The position numbers and the translations under genes are program-made. The notes below the pieces were generated by a model. It did not search any database. It was not told the DNA's origin and saw only the letters and a program-made list of their open reading frames with translations. From the IMG/VR virus record IMGVR_UViG_3300049491_000346, positions 1 through 31,856 of that record: DNA of 31,856 bases; one strand, given 5' to 3'. This document shows positions 16,492-24,293 of the stretch, in pieces (position 1 is the first letter of the stretch; the number at the start of each line of letters is the position of its first letter). This DNA comes from a virus.

Positions 16492-16727
16492 TACCGTTCC
16501 ACGACCCCACCGTCGTCGAGCCAACCGGCCAGGAGGGGATGGTCGGCGTTCACGGCTGACCCGGCACCGAACGCGGGGACCCCGTCGACGGTGAGGAGCC
16601 GCGTCGAGACGTACTGGGAGTAGTTCGCCTCGATCAAGGCGACGTAGTCCATGGTCGCGGCGGGGACCTCGACGGTCTCGGTGTCCTCGGCGACGTCGGG
16701 GGTTTCGTCGGTGGCGGTCTTGGCCAT
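16491..16727 (-). CDS. Small protein in the head-tail joining cluster
   Basis: A 78-residue acidic protein. Residues 1-30 are Thr/Glu/Asp/Val-rich and probably disordered; residues 31-78 (DYVALIEANYSQYVSTRLLT and HPLLAGWLDDG) are a small globular part. ATG 16727 is preceded by GAGAGG at 7 bases, better than in-frame ATGs at 16745 and 16766, which overlap the late-operon element. No family recognised; similar small acidic proteins with a short degenerate globular end are frequent between connector genes of actinophages. Confidence 0.7.
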   Translation of the reverse strand: MAKTATDETPDVAEDTETVEVPAATMDYVALIEANYSQYVSTRLLTVDGVPAFGAGSAVNADHPLLAGWLDDGGVVER

Positions 16728-16746
16728 GGGCGTGCCTCTCGTCATG

Positions 16747-16770
16747 GCCTCGGACCCCGCGCTCATCGTA
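16747..16770 (-). repeat. Late-operon element, copy 3 (upstream of 16727 gene)
   Basis: On the minus strand it reads TACGATGA, four bases, then GGGGTC-C-GAGGC, with one extra C compared with other copies. It lies between the connector stop (16780) and the ATG at 16727, about 20 bases before that start. Confidence 0.6.
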
Positions 16771-16779
16771 GCGACGGGG

Positions 16780-17514
16780 TCAGAAGTGGAAGGACTGGTC
16801 CGCCCAGCTCGGCGCGTCGGGGAACGTGCCCTTCGGTGCCATCCCCGCGGTCGGGTCGGTGGAGGGGAGCTGGGCGCCGCCGCCCGCAGCGAGGTTCACG
16901 GTCGCTGCGTTCTTCGTGGCGGCCTCGGCGTCCTTGCGGAGCCGGTCGTAGACAGCGACGTCACCGTCCCGTTCGGGGAATCCGATCTCCACCCAGTACG
17001 CCGCCCACAGCGACGCGGCCACCGCGCACGCCGGGTACGCGGCAGTCACGACGGGCAGGCCGGCCTGTGATGCGACCCACGCGCAGGCCTTCCCGATGAG
17101 GATCGACACGGTGTCCGAGGTGGGGGTGGTGTCCGCCGTGAAGGTCTCCGTGTACAGGTTGTCCGTGCCGACTTCCCGTGTGCGAGAAGGGATATGGGCC
17201 GCGACGTCGTCTAGGGCCGGCGCCCATGCGGGACTGAGTTCACCGGCTGGGAGTGCAGCGAGGGCGTAAGTCGCGACGTCATTGATGGGCGCCGTCGTGG
17301 TGATCGTGACGACGTAGTCACCTTCGGTGGGCAGGGTCGGGGTGACGTAGTAGCGGCCGAGGCTGGCGTGGGTCACGGGCAGGGATGCTGCGGCGGCACC
17401 GTTGAACGCGACGGTCGCGGTGACCGTCCCATCGATCTCCGTCGGCGGAACCGTTGAGGGGTCCACGAGGTGGTAGTTGACGCGGGGGGCGTCCCCGACG
17501 TTGTGCAGCGACAC
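16780..17514 (-). CDS. Head-tail connector with N-terminal Ig-like domain
   Basis: A 244-residue protein. Residues 1-95 are strand-rich (VNYHLVDPSTVPPTEIDGTV, ASLGRYYVTPTLPTEGDYVV) and look like an Ig/BppU-type module. Residues ~105-200 are helical (LDDVAAHIPSRT...TPTSDTVSILIGKACAWVAS...AASLWAAYWVEIGFPER), the pattern of HK97 gp6-type adaptors that form a ring under the portal. The C-terminus is a flexible Ala/Gly/Pro tail. GTG 17514 has AGGAGA 7 bases upstream. It lies directly downstream of the repeat-fibre gene. Confidence 0.7.
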   Translation of the reverse strand: MSLHNVGDAPRVNYHLVDPSTVPPTEIDGTVTATVAFNGAAAASLPVTHASLGRYYVTPTLPTEGDYVVTITTTAPINDVATYALAALPAGELSPAWAPALDDVAAHIPSRTREVGTDNLYTETFTADTTPTSDTVSILIGKACAWVASQAGLPVVTAAYPACAVAASLWAAYWVEIGFPERDGDVAVYDRLRKDAEAATKNAATVNLAAGGGAQLPSTDPTAGMAPKGTFPDAPSWADQSFHF

Positions 17515-17523
17515 AGGGGTCTC

Positions 17524-20076
17524 CTAGGTGATCGTGTGGGTGGTCGAGTACCGGGCCACGTCGACGCTGGATCGGCCACGCCGGACGGTCACGACCCCGG
17601 AGCTGGTCCCGGTCACGGTCCCCGCGCCGCGTCGGCCCGCGACCCTGGGCGGCCTGGTGCTGGTCGCGGTTCCGTACCCGGACGGTGGGGGAGCTGTGCG
17701 TCCAGCGGTACCCCAACCGCAGAGCCCGACGTGGGTCGAGGCGATGACCCGGGCCCCCCGGATCATGGTCGTCCGCCCGGTGACCCCGACGGTGGCCCCC
17801 GCCGTGACGGCTGCCCGGCGCCCCGGGACCGCTGAGGCGGCCACCCCGACAGCCACGGTCCCCGACCCGGCCGTGACCTTCCTGGACGTGGCGCGCGCCG
17901 TGAGGCCCACCACGGCGGCGGCAGCGACGGGGACGGTCTTCCGGACCACCGCCGCGCCGGACAGGCCCACGGCCAGCGAGGCGGCCACGGCGGCCTTCTT
18001 CCGGGTTGCTCCCGCCCCAGCGATGCCGACCGTGGCGGCCCCGGTGACGGCGGCACGACGCACGACAGCCCCCGACCCGCCGATCCCGACGGTGAGCCTG
18101 GCCGTGACCGACCGGGCAGGGCCCGTCGACCCTGACGCCCCGATCCCGACCGTGACGGCACCTGCCTGGGCGACGACCTTCCGGGCAGCCCCCGACCCGG
18201 CCACGCCGACCGCGACGGTCCCGCCGGTGGTGGCACGGTGCACGACGGCGGCGGACCCGGCCAGGGCCACAGCGGCAGTACCCGCGACCGCGGCGACCTT
18301 CCGCCCGGCCCCGCTCCCAGCGACCCCCACCGTGGTGACACCGGCGGCGGCGCGGACCTTCCTCGCAGCCCCGGACGACGCGACCCCGACCGTGACCGCC
18401 CCGGCCTGGGCGACCCGCCTCACGGCAGCCCCGGAGGCCGCGACACCGACGGCTGCGGTCCCGGAGACGACGGCCCGACGGACCATCGCCCCCGACCCCG
18501 CGAGGCCGACAGTGACGGCGCTCGATGCCGCGACTGACTTCCGGGCCGTCCCAGACCCGGCGAGACCGACCCGGACCGTAGCGGTGACGGAAGCGACCCG
18601 GCGGGCCGCGACGGAACCGGCGATCCCCACGGTGGCGGCCCCGGACCCGGTCGACCGCTTCGCGACCGCCGCGGCGCCCGCGACCCCGACCGTCGCCGCC
18701 GCCGTGACCGCCGCACGGTGGACCATCGCCCCCGACCCCGCGAGGCCGACAGTGAGGGTCGCCGTGACCGCCCTCGCCGAGGACCGCACCGCATGCCCAG
18801 CGACCCCGACCGTCCCCACCGCGGTGACCGGTGCGACCCTCCGGGCAGCAACCGACCCCGCGACACCGACCGTGGCACGGCCGACGACGGACGCAACCCG
18901 ACGCGGCGAGCCCGAGGACGCGACCCCGACCGTCACGGCGCCCACGACGGGGGCCTTCTTGACGAGCGCCCCGGACAACGCAACCCCGACCGGCAGAGTC
19001 CCGGACTGGGCGACGGCCTTCCGGACAGCCGCGTAGGCGGCGACCCCGACCCGCAGCGCCCCGGCCCCGACGATGACCTTCCGGGCCGCACCAGATCCGG
19101 CCACGCCGACCGTCACCGCAGCGGTCTTCGCGACGACTTTCCGGGCCACCCCAGACCCGGCCATCCCGATGGTGAGGGTGGCCGTGACTGGGCGACCTGT
19201 CGCCGCCATCGTGATCCCGTACCGGGCACCGAGATACCCGTGGATCTGGTCGATCTCGGACTGCGTCAGCTCCCGCGGGTACCCGACGATCTCGGCGATG
19301 TCGCCGATCCAGAACGACGCGGCCGCGGTCTCGTAGGCGCCGACGACGAGGCCACCGGAGGCGTTCGAGTAGCCAGCCGAGCTGGTGGCGTCCGTGGTCC
19401 CGTTGACCTGCAGGGTCGACGTCCCCCCGGTCGTCCGCTTCCCCGTCCACACCTCCGCGGTTCCGAGGGTGTACGCGGAGCCGACGACGTCGGCCTGCCC
19501 GCGCAGCAGCAGCTCCCGGTTCGTGCCGGCCGCGTTCGTCCCGACCGCGAAACCGTTCGTGTTGCCGTCGAACACTGCCCACGCGTTCACGGCGGACGTG
19601 AGCTTCCCGACGACGAAAATGGTCCACCCGGACGTCCCGGTCGCGGTCATCGATGCCGCGTTCGAGAGGGCGTCGTTCCCGTCGAACCGGGCGACGGGAA
19701 GCCCGTTCAGGGCCCCGGTGACCAGGGTTGGGCGGGCGGTCCCGGTCCCGGTGACGGTGAGCCCGGACGGCGACAGGTCAGGCCATGACCCGATCGGGTT
19801 CCCGTTCCCCACCGAGTTGGTGAGGGTCTCGGCGTTGAACCACAGGCCGAGGCCGGGGACCAGCTCGGGTGCGGCGCGCCGGGCGGAGGCCGCGACACCG
19901 ACTGTGGTGGTGGCGGTGACGGCCCGCTTCTTGACGGCGGCCGCTGTCCCGCTGACCCCGAGGGTGACCCGGCCGGTGACTGCCCGGGAGTCGACCCCGC
20001 TCGCCGCGACGGGCTGCCCACCCAGGGGCGCGGTCCCCAGGGCGGCGGTGCCGAGGGCGCCCGACATGACCGCCAT
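17524..20076 (-). CDS. Repeat fibre protein: LamG-like domain within a 20-residue repeat array
   Basis: An 850-residue protein. Residues 37-76 hold two copies of a 20-residue repeat. Residues ~72-290 form a LamG/concanavalin-like domain (LGLWFNAETLTNSVGNGNPI, FDGNDALSNA, ELTQSEIDQIHGYL). Residues 301-800 hold 25 further repeats of exactly 20 residues, pattern hTVGhAGSGAAxRKVxxxxA (h hydrophobic), with no gap in register. The last 50 residues are basic. The repeats alternate a short strand with a small turn and an Arg/Lys pair, suggesting a beta-solenoid rod with a basic stripe. It lies between capsid and connector genes, so a head fibre or decoration is possible. No known family for the repeats is recognised. 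The start at ATG 20076 has a weak ribosome site. Confidence 0.75.
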   Translation of the reverse strand: MAVMSGALGTAALGTAPLGGQPVAASGVDSRAVTGRVTLGVSGTAAAVKKRAVTATTTVGVAASARRAAPELVPGLGLWFNAETLTNSVGNGNPIGSWPDLSPSGLTVTGTGTARPTLVTGALNGLPVARFDGNDALSNAASMTATGTSGWTIFVVGKLTSAVNAWAVFDGNTNGFAVGTNAAGTNRELLLRGQADVVGSAYTLGTAEVWTGKRTTGGTSTLQVNGTTDATSSAGYSNASGGLVVGAYETAAASFWIGDIAEIVGYPRELTQSEIDQIHGYLGARYGITMAATGRPVTATLTIGMAGSGVARKVVAKTAAVTVGVAGSGAARKVIVGAGALRVGVAAYAAVRKAVAQSGTLPVGVALSGALVKKAPVVGAVTVGVASSGSPRRVASVVGRATVGVAGSVAARRVAPVTAVGTVGVAGHAVRSSARAVTATLTVGLAGSGAMVHRAAVTAAATVGVAGAAAVAKRSTGSGAATVGIAGSVAARRVASVTATVRVGLAGSGTARKSVAASSAVTVGLAGSGAMVRRAVVSGTAAVGVAASGAAVRRVAQAGAVTVGVASSGAARKVRAAAGVTTVGVAGSGAGRKVAAVAGTAAVALAGSAAVVHRATTGGTVAVGVAGSGAARKVVAQAGAVTVGIGASGSTGPARSVTARLTVGIGGSGAVVRRAAVTGAATVGIAGAGATRKKAAVAASLAVGLSGAAVVRKTVPVAAAAVVGLTARATSRKVTAGSGTVAVGVAASAVPGRRAAVTAGATVGVTGRTTMIRGARVIASTHVGLCGWGTAGRTAPPPSGYGTATSTRPPRVAGRRGAGTVTGTSSGVVTVRRGRSSVDVARYSTTHTIT
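17677..19176 (-). repeat. 25 tandem 60-bp repeats
   Basis: A 1500-base array of 60-bp units, perfectly phased with codons and with no insertions or deletions. Units are diverged from each other but share conserved bases encoding TVG[VIL]AGSG and an Arg/Lys pair. The strict 60-bp spacing despite sequence divergence points to selection for unit length. Two more units lie at 19849-19968, separated by the LamG-like domain. Confidence 0.9.
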
Positions 20077-20082
20077 GACGGG

Positions 20083-21336
20083 CTAGGAGTCCGACTCGAT
20101 GTAGAGCGAGAACAGGGTGAATCCGACCACGGAGGATGTGCCGCCGACGGAGAAGTAGCCGCGGGGGCTCATGATGTGGGACGCGTTGTTCGGGATGTTC
20201 GTCGAGTAGGTGCCGGTGAAGGTTGCCCCGGACACCAGGTCGTTGAGGGTGATCTGGATGCTCGACCCGTTCGGGGGGCAGAACATCACCAGCTCCCACA
20301 CGCCGGGCCGGTCAGTGGTGGGGACCGGGAACGATGCCCCGCAGGGGACAGCGACGTTCGTTGCGTCGGCGTGGTAGAGCTGCCACTGGGCGTCGGCGGC
20401 ACCGAACCCGCACCCCACCAGGTTGGCCAGAGTCGCCGGCTCGACGTCGGTGGGGGCGGCGGTGCTGATGCTGAGCCCGACGAAGCACCGCGACGTCGCG
20501 ACCGTGCCACCGGTCGCCGGGGAGAACCGGCACACGAACATGAACCCGCCGAGGCCGGCGGCGTTGCCCCGCCAAAAGGTGTTCGCGGAGCCCCGGAATC
20601 CCGCGACGGCGGTGGTCGCCGCGACGGTGACGAGGTAATCGAGGCGCTGCATCGACGTGTGCAGGTTCGTGACCGCGACCGCCGCGGCAGTCGCCGTCCC
20701 TGTGGCGGTGAGGGCGATGCCCTGCGCGGACAGCGTCGCCGTCCCCCCGATGGGGGTTGCCCACGCGACCTTGTTCCGGGCCAGCAGAGGCTGCAGCGAC
20801 GTGTCCAGCCCGGACGGGCCCACGATGGCTGGGAGGATCCGGCCGCCGACGTCCCGCCCGAACAGTTTCACCCCACCCGCCGCGGGCGCGGCCGGGGTAG
20901 CGATCGCGGGGAGCCGCAGCGTGCCAGCCTCGATGAGGGCGTTCGCTGCCCCCGCATGAGCGCCGGCCGAGTTGTACTGCACCTGCCCGTCGGTGCCGCC
21001 GGGGACGAGAGCGGCCTGCATTGCGGTGAGGATGTCCGCGGTGACCGTCGCGACGACGACGTCCCCGACGATGATGGTCCGGGCTGTGGTGCCTCTCGTG
21101 GCGCGGGTCACGGTCATGACGTCGCCGGTCAGGTTCGTGACCCGCAGGATCTCCGAGTTGGCTTTCGTCCAGAGCGCGGCGGCGGGTCCGATGGTGATGT
21201 CGTAGGCGCCACCCGAGGTGGCAGGGAAGTTCGCTCCGGTGCCCACGGCAAGCGTGAGCGACGTCCCGGACGTGGCCGGGGACGGCGCGGTCGCGACGGT
21301 CGACGCGGCGAGGTTGACGACAGGGTCGAACGCCAC
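20083..21336 (-). CDS. Structural protein, fibre-like (head or tail appendage)
   Basis: A 417-residue protein. Residues 1-110 form a strand-rich module (SLTLAVGTGANFPATSGGAY, EILRVTNLTGDVMTVTRATRGTTA) of the kind found at the attachment end of phage fibres and decoration proteins. A linker follows (VQYNSAGAHAGAANALIEAG), then from ~170 a jelly-roll receptor-type domain (KVAWATPIGG...RLDYLVTVAATT...WELVMFCPPNGSSIQITLND). GTG 21336 has GAGGGG 8 bases upstream. It lies in the unusual block between capsid and connector genes. Homologous folds are known for tail fibres, so attachment to the head is inferred only from position. Confidence 0.65.
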   Translation of the reverse strand: MAFDPVVNLAASTVATAPSPATSGTSLTLAVGTGANFPATSGGAYDITIGPAAALWTKANSEILRVTNLTGDVMTVTRATRGTTARTIIVGDVVVATVTADILTAMQAALVPGGTDGQVQYNSAGAHAGAANALIEAGTLRLPAIATPAAPAAGGVKLFGRDVGGRILPAIVGPSGLDTSLQPLLARNKVAWATPIGGTATLSAQGIALTATGTATAAAVAVTNLHTSMQRLDYLVTVAATTAVAGFRGSANTFWRGNAAGLGGFMFVCRFSPATGGTVATSRCFVGLSISTAAPTDVEPATLANLVGCGFGAADAQWQLYHADATNVAVPCGASFPVPTTDRPGVWELVMFCPPNGSSIQITLNDLVSGATFTGTYSTNIPNNASHIMSPRGYFSVGGTSSVVGFTLFSLYIESDS

Positions 21337-21370
21337 GGGTCACCCCCTCACGGTTAGTCGGGGGAGCTGA

Positions 21371-22024
21371 CTACATTGCGGTCGCGTCGAGGACCAGGGC
21401 TCCTGCAGCGACGGTGACCTGTCCCTGCCCCGCATACACCTCGACCTGGGTCTTCTGGTGGAACAGTTCCCCGATACCGGTGATGTCGACAGCCGCGCCA
21501 CCACTGGTGAGAGACACCTGGAACGTGTCGGTGGTGGCACCCACCACGAAGTAGATGGTGCCCTCGGTCAGGCCCGCCGGGAGGGACTCCGCGAACACGT
21601 TGTAGACGATGACCCGGTCGGCGTTGGCGTACCCGTGGGCGGCGGACTGGATGTTGTTCGAGGTGACACCCGCGGAGTCGACGGTCCCGAAGCCCTTGGT
21701 GGCGCCACCGAACGGCAGGTACCCGCGGTAGTTGCCCGTGTTGCCGGTCGAGGCGGTCATCAGCCCGAAGAACGCGTAGGACCCGGCGGGGACGTCGAAC
21801 GTCAGGGCGTTCGAGTTGGTGAGCTGGCCCGCGGCGGCGGTACCCCACGTGACGGCCTGCCGGGCGTAAGCCGGTGCGCCGCCGGTGGCCTCGGTGCCCG
21901 TGAAGTTGGTGCCCGTCCCCGGGTCTGACGCGGTGAAGAGGCAGATGTGGGTGACGACTCCGGAGACACCACCACCGGTGCCCGACTTCAGGGCCTCGTT
22001 CTGGCCTACCGCGTTGAGGGGCAC
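21371..22024 (-). CDS. Structural protein with FCCH-like module
   Basis: A 217-residue protein. Residues 1-105 look like the phage structural domain with SGVVTHICLFTASDPGTGTN and ALTFDVPAGSYAFFGLM, a form frequent in actinophage decoration or fibre proteins. Residues ~118-175 form an FCCH-type strand module (AHGYANADRVIVYNV, LPAGLTEGTIYFVVGATTDT). The C-terminus (KTQVEVYAGQGQVTVAAGAL) is a strand-rich end. GTG 22024 has GAGAGG nine bases upstream; the open frame to 22111 is not supported. A diverged version of the late-operon element (ACGATGATT then GGGAGAGGAC) precedes it. A capsid decoration or fibre role is inferred. Confidence 0.65.
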   Translation of the reverse strand: MPLNAVGQNEALKSGTGGGVSGVVTHICLFTASDPGTGTNFTGTEATGGAPAYARQAVTWGTAAAGQLTNSNALTFDVPAGSYAFFGLMTASTGNTGNYRGYLPFGGATKGFGTVDSAGVTSNNIQSAAHGYANADRVIVYNVFAESLPAGLTEGTIYFVVGATTDTFQVSLTSGGAAVDITGIGELFHQKTQVEVYAGQGQVTVAAGALVLDATAM

Positions 22025-22065
22025 AAGCCCTGTCCTCTCCCGAGAATCATCGTGTGGTGCGGGTT

Positions 22066-22169
22066 GTCGACTGACCGGGCCCCTGGACCCGTCCCCTACC
22101 GGTTGGACCAAGGTTGGGGTCGAGGCCGTTGATGGCAGGGTCCGGGACCGAGGAGCCCGGTCAGTCGAC
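22066..22169. repeat. Long inverted repeat in the gap after the capsid genes
   Basis: GTCGACTGACCGGGC (22066-22080) pairs perfectly with GCCCGGTCAGTCGAC (22155-22169), 74 bases apart; a nested CTGGACCC and GGGTCC pair lies inside. The 163-base gap 22025-22187 has no gene. Within the loop, 22116-22126 is a plus-strand copy of GGGGTCGAGGC, opposite in direction to the other late-operon elements. As RNA it would form a large hairpin downstream of the capsid genes, possibly a terminator, processing site or stability element. Confidence 0.7.
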
Positions 22170-22187
22170 GTGTGGTTGGGGTCGTAC

Positions 22188-22460
22188 TCAGAGGCCCTTC
22201 AGGGCGCCGAGAGTCACCAGCCGAGCGAGGTGCTCGTCCGGTGCGATCGAGGAGTCCACGCGGGCACCGACGGTCGGGACGATGAACCCGTCCTTGACGT
22301 CCCACACCTGACCGTCCGGGCCGGTGACGGTGTCGCCGGACCCTTCCGGGGCCTGGATGGACACCTTCGGCCACAGCACCATGAACGACGGGGCAGGGGC
22401 CGGGGCCACCTGCACGTCGTCCGGCTGGGCCGCGGGCTTGGTCGTGGTCGCCACGCTCAC
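22188..22460 (-). CDS. Small protein after the major capsid gene
   Basis: A 90-residue protein with an Ala/Pro-rich flexible N-terminus (1-24) and a small strand-rich part (FMVLWPKVSIQAPEG, VTGPDGQVWDVKDGFIVP). The C-terminus is helical (DEHLARLVTLGALKGL). GTG 22460 overlaps the capsid stop (GTGA, 22457-22460). Its place after the capsid gene suits a head completion or decoration protein. Family not recognised. Confidence 0.65.
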   Translation of the reverse strand: MSVATTTKPAAQPDDVQVAPAPAPSFMVLWPKVSIQAPEGSGDTVTGPDGQVWDVKDGFIVPTVGARVDSSIAPDEHLARLVTLGALKGL

Positions 22461-23383
22461 GCTCCCGTGATCTTGACGGCGCAGGCGGGTTCCTGCACGA
22501 ACGGTGCGATCGGCCGGCGGCCACGGATCAGCCACGAGTCGTTGGCGTCCGGGTCGCGTCGCGTGAACGACTCAAGCCCGTTGGCCGGGTCACCGGAATA
22601 CTCCGGGGATGGGATCCGCTCGTAGCCGATGGCGCCGAGCTGCGCGGAGTCGAGGATGCAGACGGTCATACCGCCGGGCATCCGGGCCGCGGGCACCGGA
22701 CGGACCGCGAGGTTCGCCAGGATCTTGATCTCACCGGTCGTGGTGACCGTGTTCGACGACTCACGGGCCAGACCGGCCATGACCTTCTGGTTGGCGACGA
22801 GCCGGGCATACAGGGTGCTGGTCAGCACGATGGTGTCCGGGTCGTAGCCCTGCGCCAGGTCGAACACCTGCGCCTTGGCGAGCTCGACGTCCAGGAACGG
22901 GTCCGCCGACCCGGACGACCACGCGAACGCGGCGGCCTGGGTCTGGGTGACGGCCGCACTGATCGCGGTCAACGCGATGCCGTCGACGAGGTCGACGTTC
23001 CGGTTGACGACCTTCAGCATGGCCCGGTTCACGGCCTGCATGTTGGTGCGGCCGATCTCCTCGTCCGTGACCCGGACGTCCTGGCCCCACTTGCTGGTGG
23101 TGACCATCGCGGCCGCCGGGGTGCCGGCCAGAGCGCGGGGGTACTCCGCGCCCGGGTTGACGGCCTCGGGGGCACGGTCGGTGTAGATGGACTCCGAGAT
23201 GCCGTAGGCGATCGCACCGCCCGTGGCCTCGACCCGGCCGGTCAGGAGGACGTCAGCGACGTACATCTGCTCGGCGAGGGTCCGGAGCCTGCGCTGCACC
23301 AGGGCCGGGTTGTTCAAGAACCGGCTGATGGTGAGGGTATCGCCCGACAGGGTCGGCGCGAGAGGGGGGTAGGTCAGAGGCAT
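22457..23383 (-). CDS. Major capsid protein (HK97 fold)
   Basis: A 308-residue protein downstream of the protease-scaffold and decoration genes. Features of the HK97 fold are an N-terminal arm (SGDTLTISRFLNNPALVQRR), the P-domain segment (WGQDVRVTDEEIGRTNMQAV), a long spine helix (VNRAMLKVVNRNVDLVDGIALTAISA), and the A-domain stretch with LAQGYDPDTIVLTSTLYARL and GMTVCILDSAQLGAIGY. The N-terminal arm is short, in keeping with a separate scaffold. ATG 23383 has GGAGGG about 9 bases upstream. It forms the icosahedral shell. Encapsulated-protein-like capsids share the fold, but the surrounding genes make this a phage. Confidence 0.88.
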   Translation of the reverse strand: MPLTYPPLAPTLSGDTLTISRFLNNPALVQRRLRTLAEQMYVADVLLTGRVEATGGAIAYGISESIYTDRAPEAVNPGAEYPRALAGTPAAAMVTTSKWGQDVRVTDEEIGRTNMQAVNRAMLKVVNRNVDLVDGIALTAISAAVTQTQAAAFAWSSGSADPFLDVELAKAQVFDLAQGYDPDTIVLTSTLYARLVANQKVMAGLARESSNTVTTTGEIKILANLAVRPVPAARMPGGMTVCILDSAQLGAIGYERIPSPEYSGDPANGLESFTRRDPDANDSWLIRGRRPIAPFVQEPACAVKITGA

Positions 23384-23387
23384 GGGG

Positions 23388-23762
23388 TCAGGCCCTCCAC
23401 TCGATCTTCATCGGGTTGCTGGCCGTGCCTGCCTCGATGGCGACCCCAAGGCACGAGACAGGGTTGTCGGTACCAGTGACGAACGTGGTCACCTGACCGG
23501 CGGCAGCCGACTTGACGTAGGCGCCGGCGGCGATGACACCGGCAGCGATGGGGCGCTGGACGCCGCCGCGAGCGACGGTGACCTTCTGCCCGGCGACCTG
23601 GTCGTGGCAGGCAACGCCCACGATCGGCTCCAGGGCGGTACCCGCGGCGGTGGCCACGGTGCCAGCACTCACGAGTGCGACGACCTGGCCACCGGTGATG
23701 GCGCCCGAGGCGGTGTACGTGACGTGCGCGCCCGGGGAGTGGGTCTCGGTGTAGTCACCCAT
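23388..23762 (-). CDS. DUF2190-like capsid decoration protein
   Basis: A 124-residue strand-rich protein: a GAHVTYTASGAITGGQVVAL start, IVGVACHDQVAGQKVTVARG centre (the VGVAxxxAxxGxxVxV pattern is typical of DUF2190 and related head-stabilising proteins) and AAGAYVKSAAAGQVTTF toward the end. It lies between scaffold and major capsid genes, the usual place for this family. It probably binds the outer capsid surface. Its ATG begins 3 bases after the protease-scaffold stop, so the two are coupled. Confidence 0.8.
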   Translation of the reverse strand: MGDYTETHSPGAHVTYTASGAITGGQVVALVSAGTVATAAGTALEPIVGVACHDQVAGQKVTVARGGVQRPIAAGVIAAGAYVKSAAAGQVTTFVTGTDNPVSCLGVAIEAGTASNPMKIEWRA

Positions 23763-23765
23763 GAC

Positions 23766-24293
23766 TCAGGCCCTCGCCTTCTCGCCGATGCCGAGCGCGT
23801 CGAGCAGGGCCGCGTCCTCGGGACTGAGACCGTCGACGGTGCCGTCGCCGCCGCCGGTGTACCCGGACGCGGTGACCGGGACCGCGGAACCCGCGGCGAT
23901 GGTCCCCAGGAGGGCCTCGACGACCTCGGGGGCCTTGTCGTACTGGGCCTCGAACTTGGTCCGGTCGGCGGGCCTGATCTTCCCGGCGGCGATGGCGCCA
24001 CCGATGAGGGCCTCACGGGCCTTCGCGACCTTCTCGGCCTTCAGGACGGCGAGCTCGGTGGTGTTCGAGGCGATCGATGCGAGCAGCGGCTTCGTCGCCC
24101 GTTCCACGGCGGCGGCCACGAGGGCCTCGACGTCGCCGGTCTCCTCGGTCTCGCTCTTGTCGTCGGTGTCTTCGTCTCCGGGGCCGGCTGACTGGGTCGT
24201 GGCCAACTTGGCGTCGAGCGCGGAGAGCACCGCGTCGTCGTCTGCGTCAGCCGAGACGCCCAGCCGCTCAGCGAGAGCGGTGGGGATGGGCAC
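23766..24293 (-). CDS. Internal in-frame scaffold protein (gpZ-like)
   Basis: GTG 24293 lies in frame inside the protease-scaffold gene and is preceded by GAGGAG at 6 bases, a strong ribosome site. The 175-residue product starts VPIPTALAERLGVSADADDD and contains only the helical scaffold part. A copy of the late-operon element lies 37-59 bases upstream (24330-24352). Phage Mu gpI and gpZ are a known precedent of protease-scaffold plus shorter in-frame scaffold. The separate product is an inference from ribosome site and precedent. Confidence 0.55.
   Translation of the reverse strand: MPIPTALAERLGVSADADDDAVLSALDAKLATTQSAGPGDEDTDDKSETEETGDVEALVAAAVERATKPLLASIASNTTELAVLKAEKVAKAREALIGGAIAAGKIRPADRTKFEAQYDKAPEVVEALLGTIAAGSAVPVTASGYTGGGDGTVDGLSPEDAALLDALGIGEKARA

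Noticed and set aside
17528-19036. 502-residue plus-strand frame opposite the repeat gene
   Set aside because: It shows a matching 20-residue periodicity only because it is the antisense of the repeats; it has no start signal, while the minus frame carries a LamG-like domain and correct context.
17677-19176. 60-bp periodic array as a possible CRISPR or other non-coding repeat
   Set aside because: The units are tandem without spacers, in codon phase, and encode a regular protein repeat.
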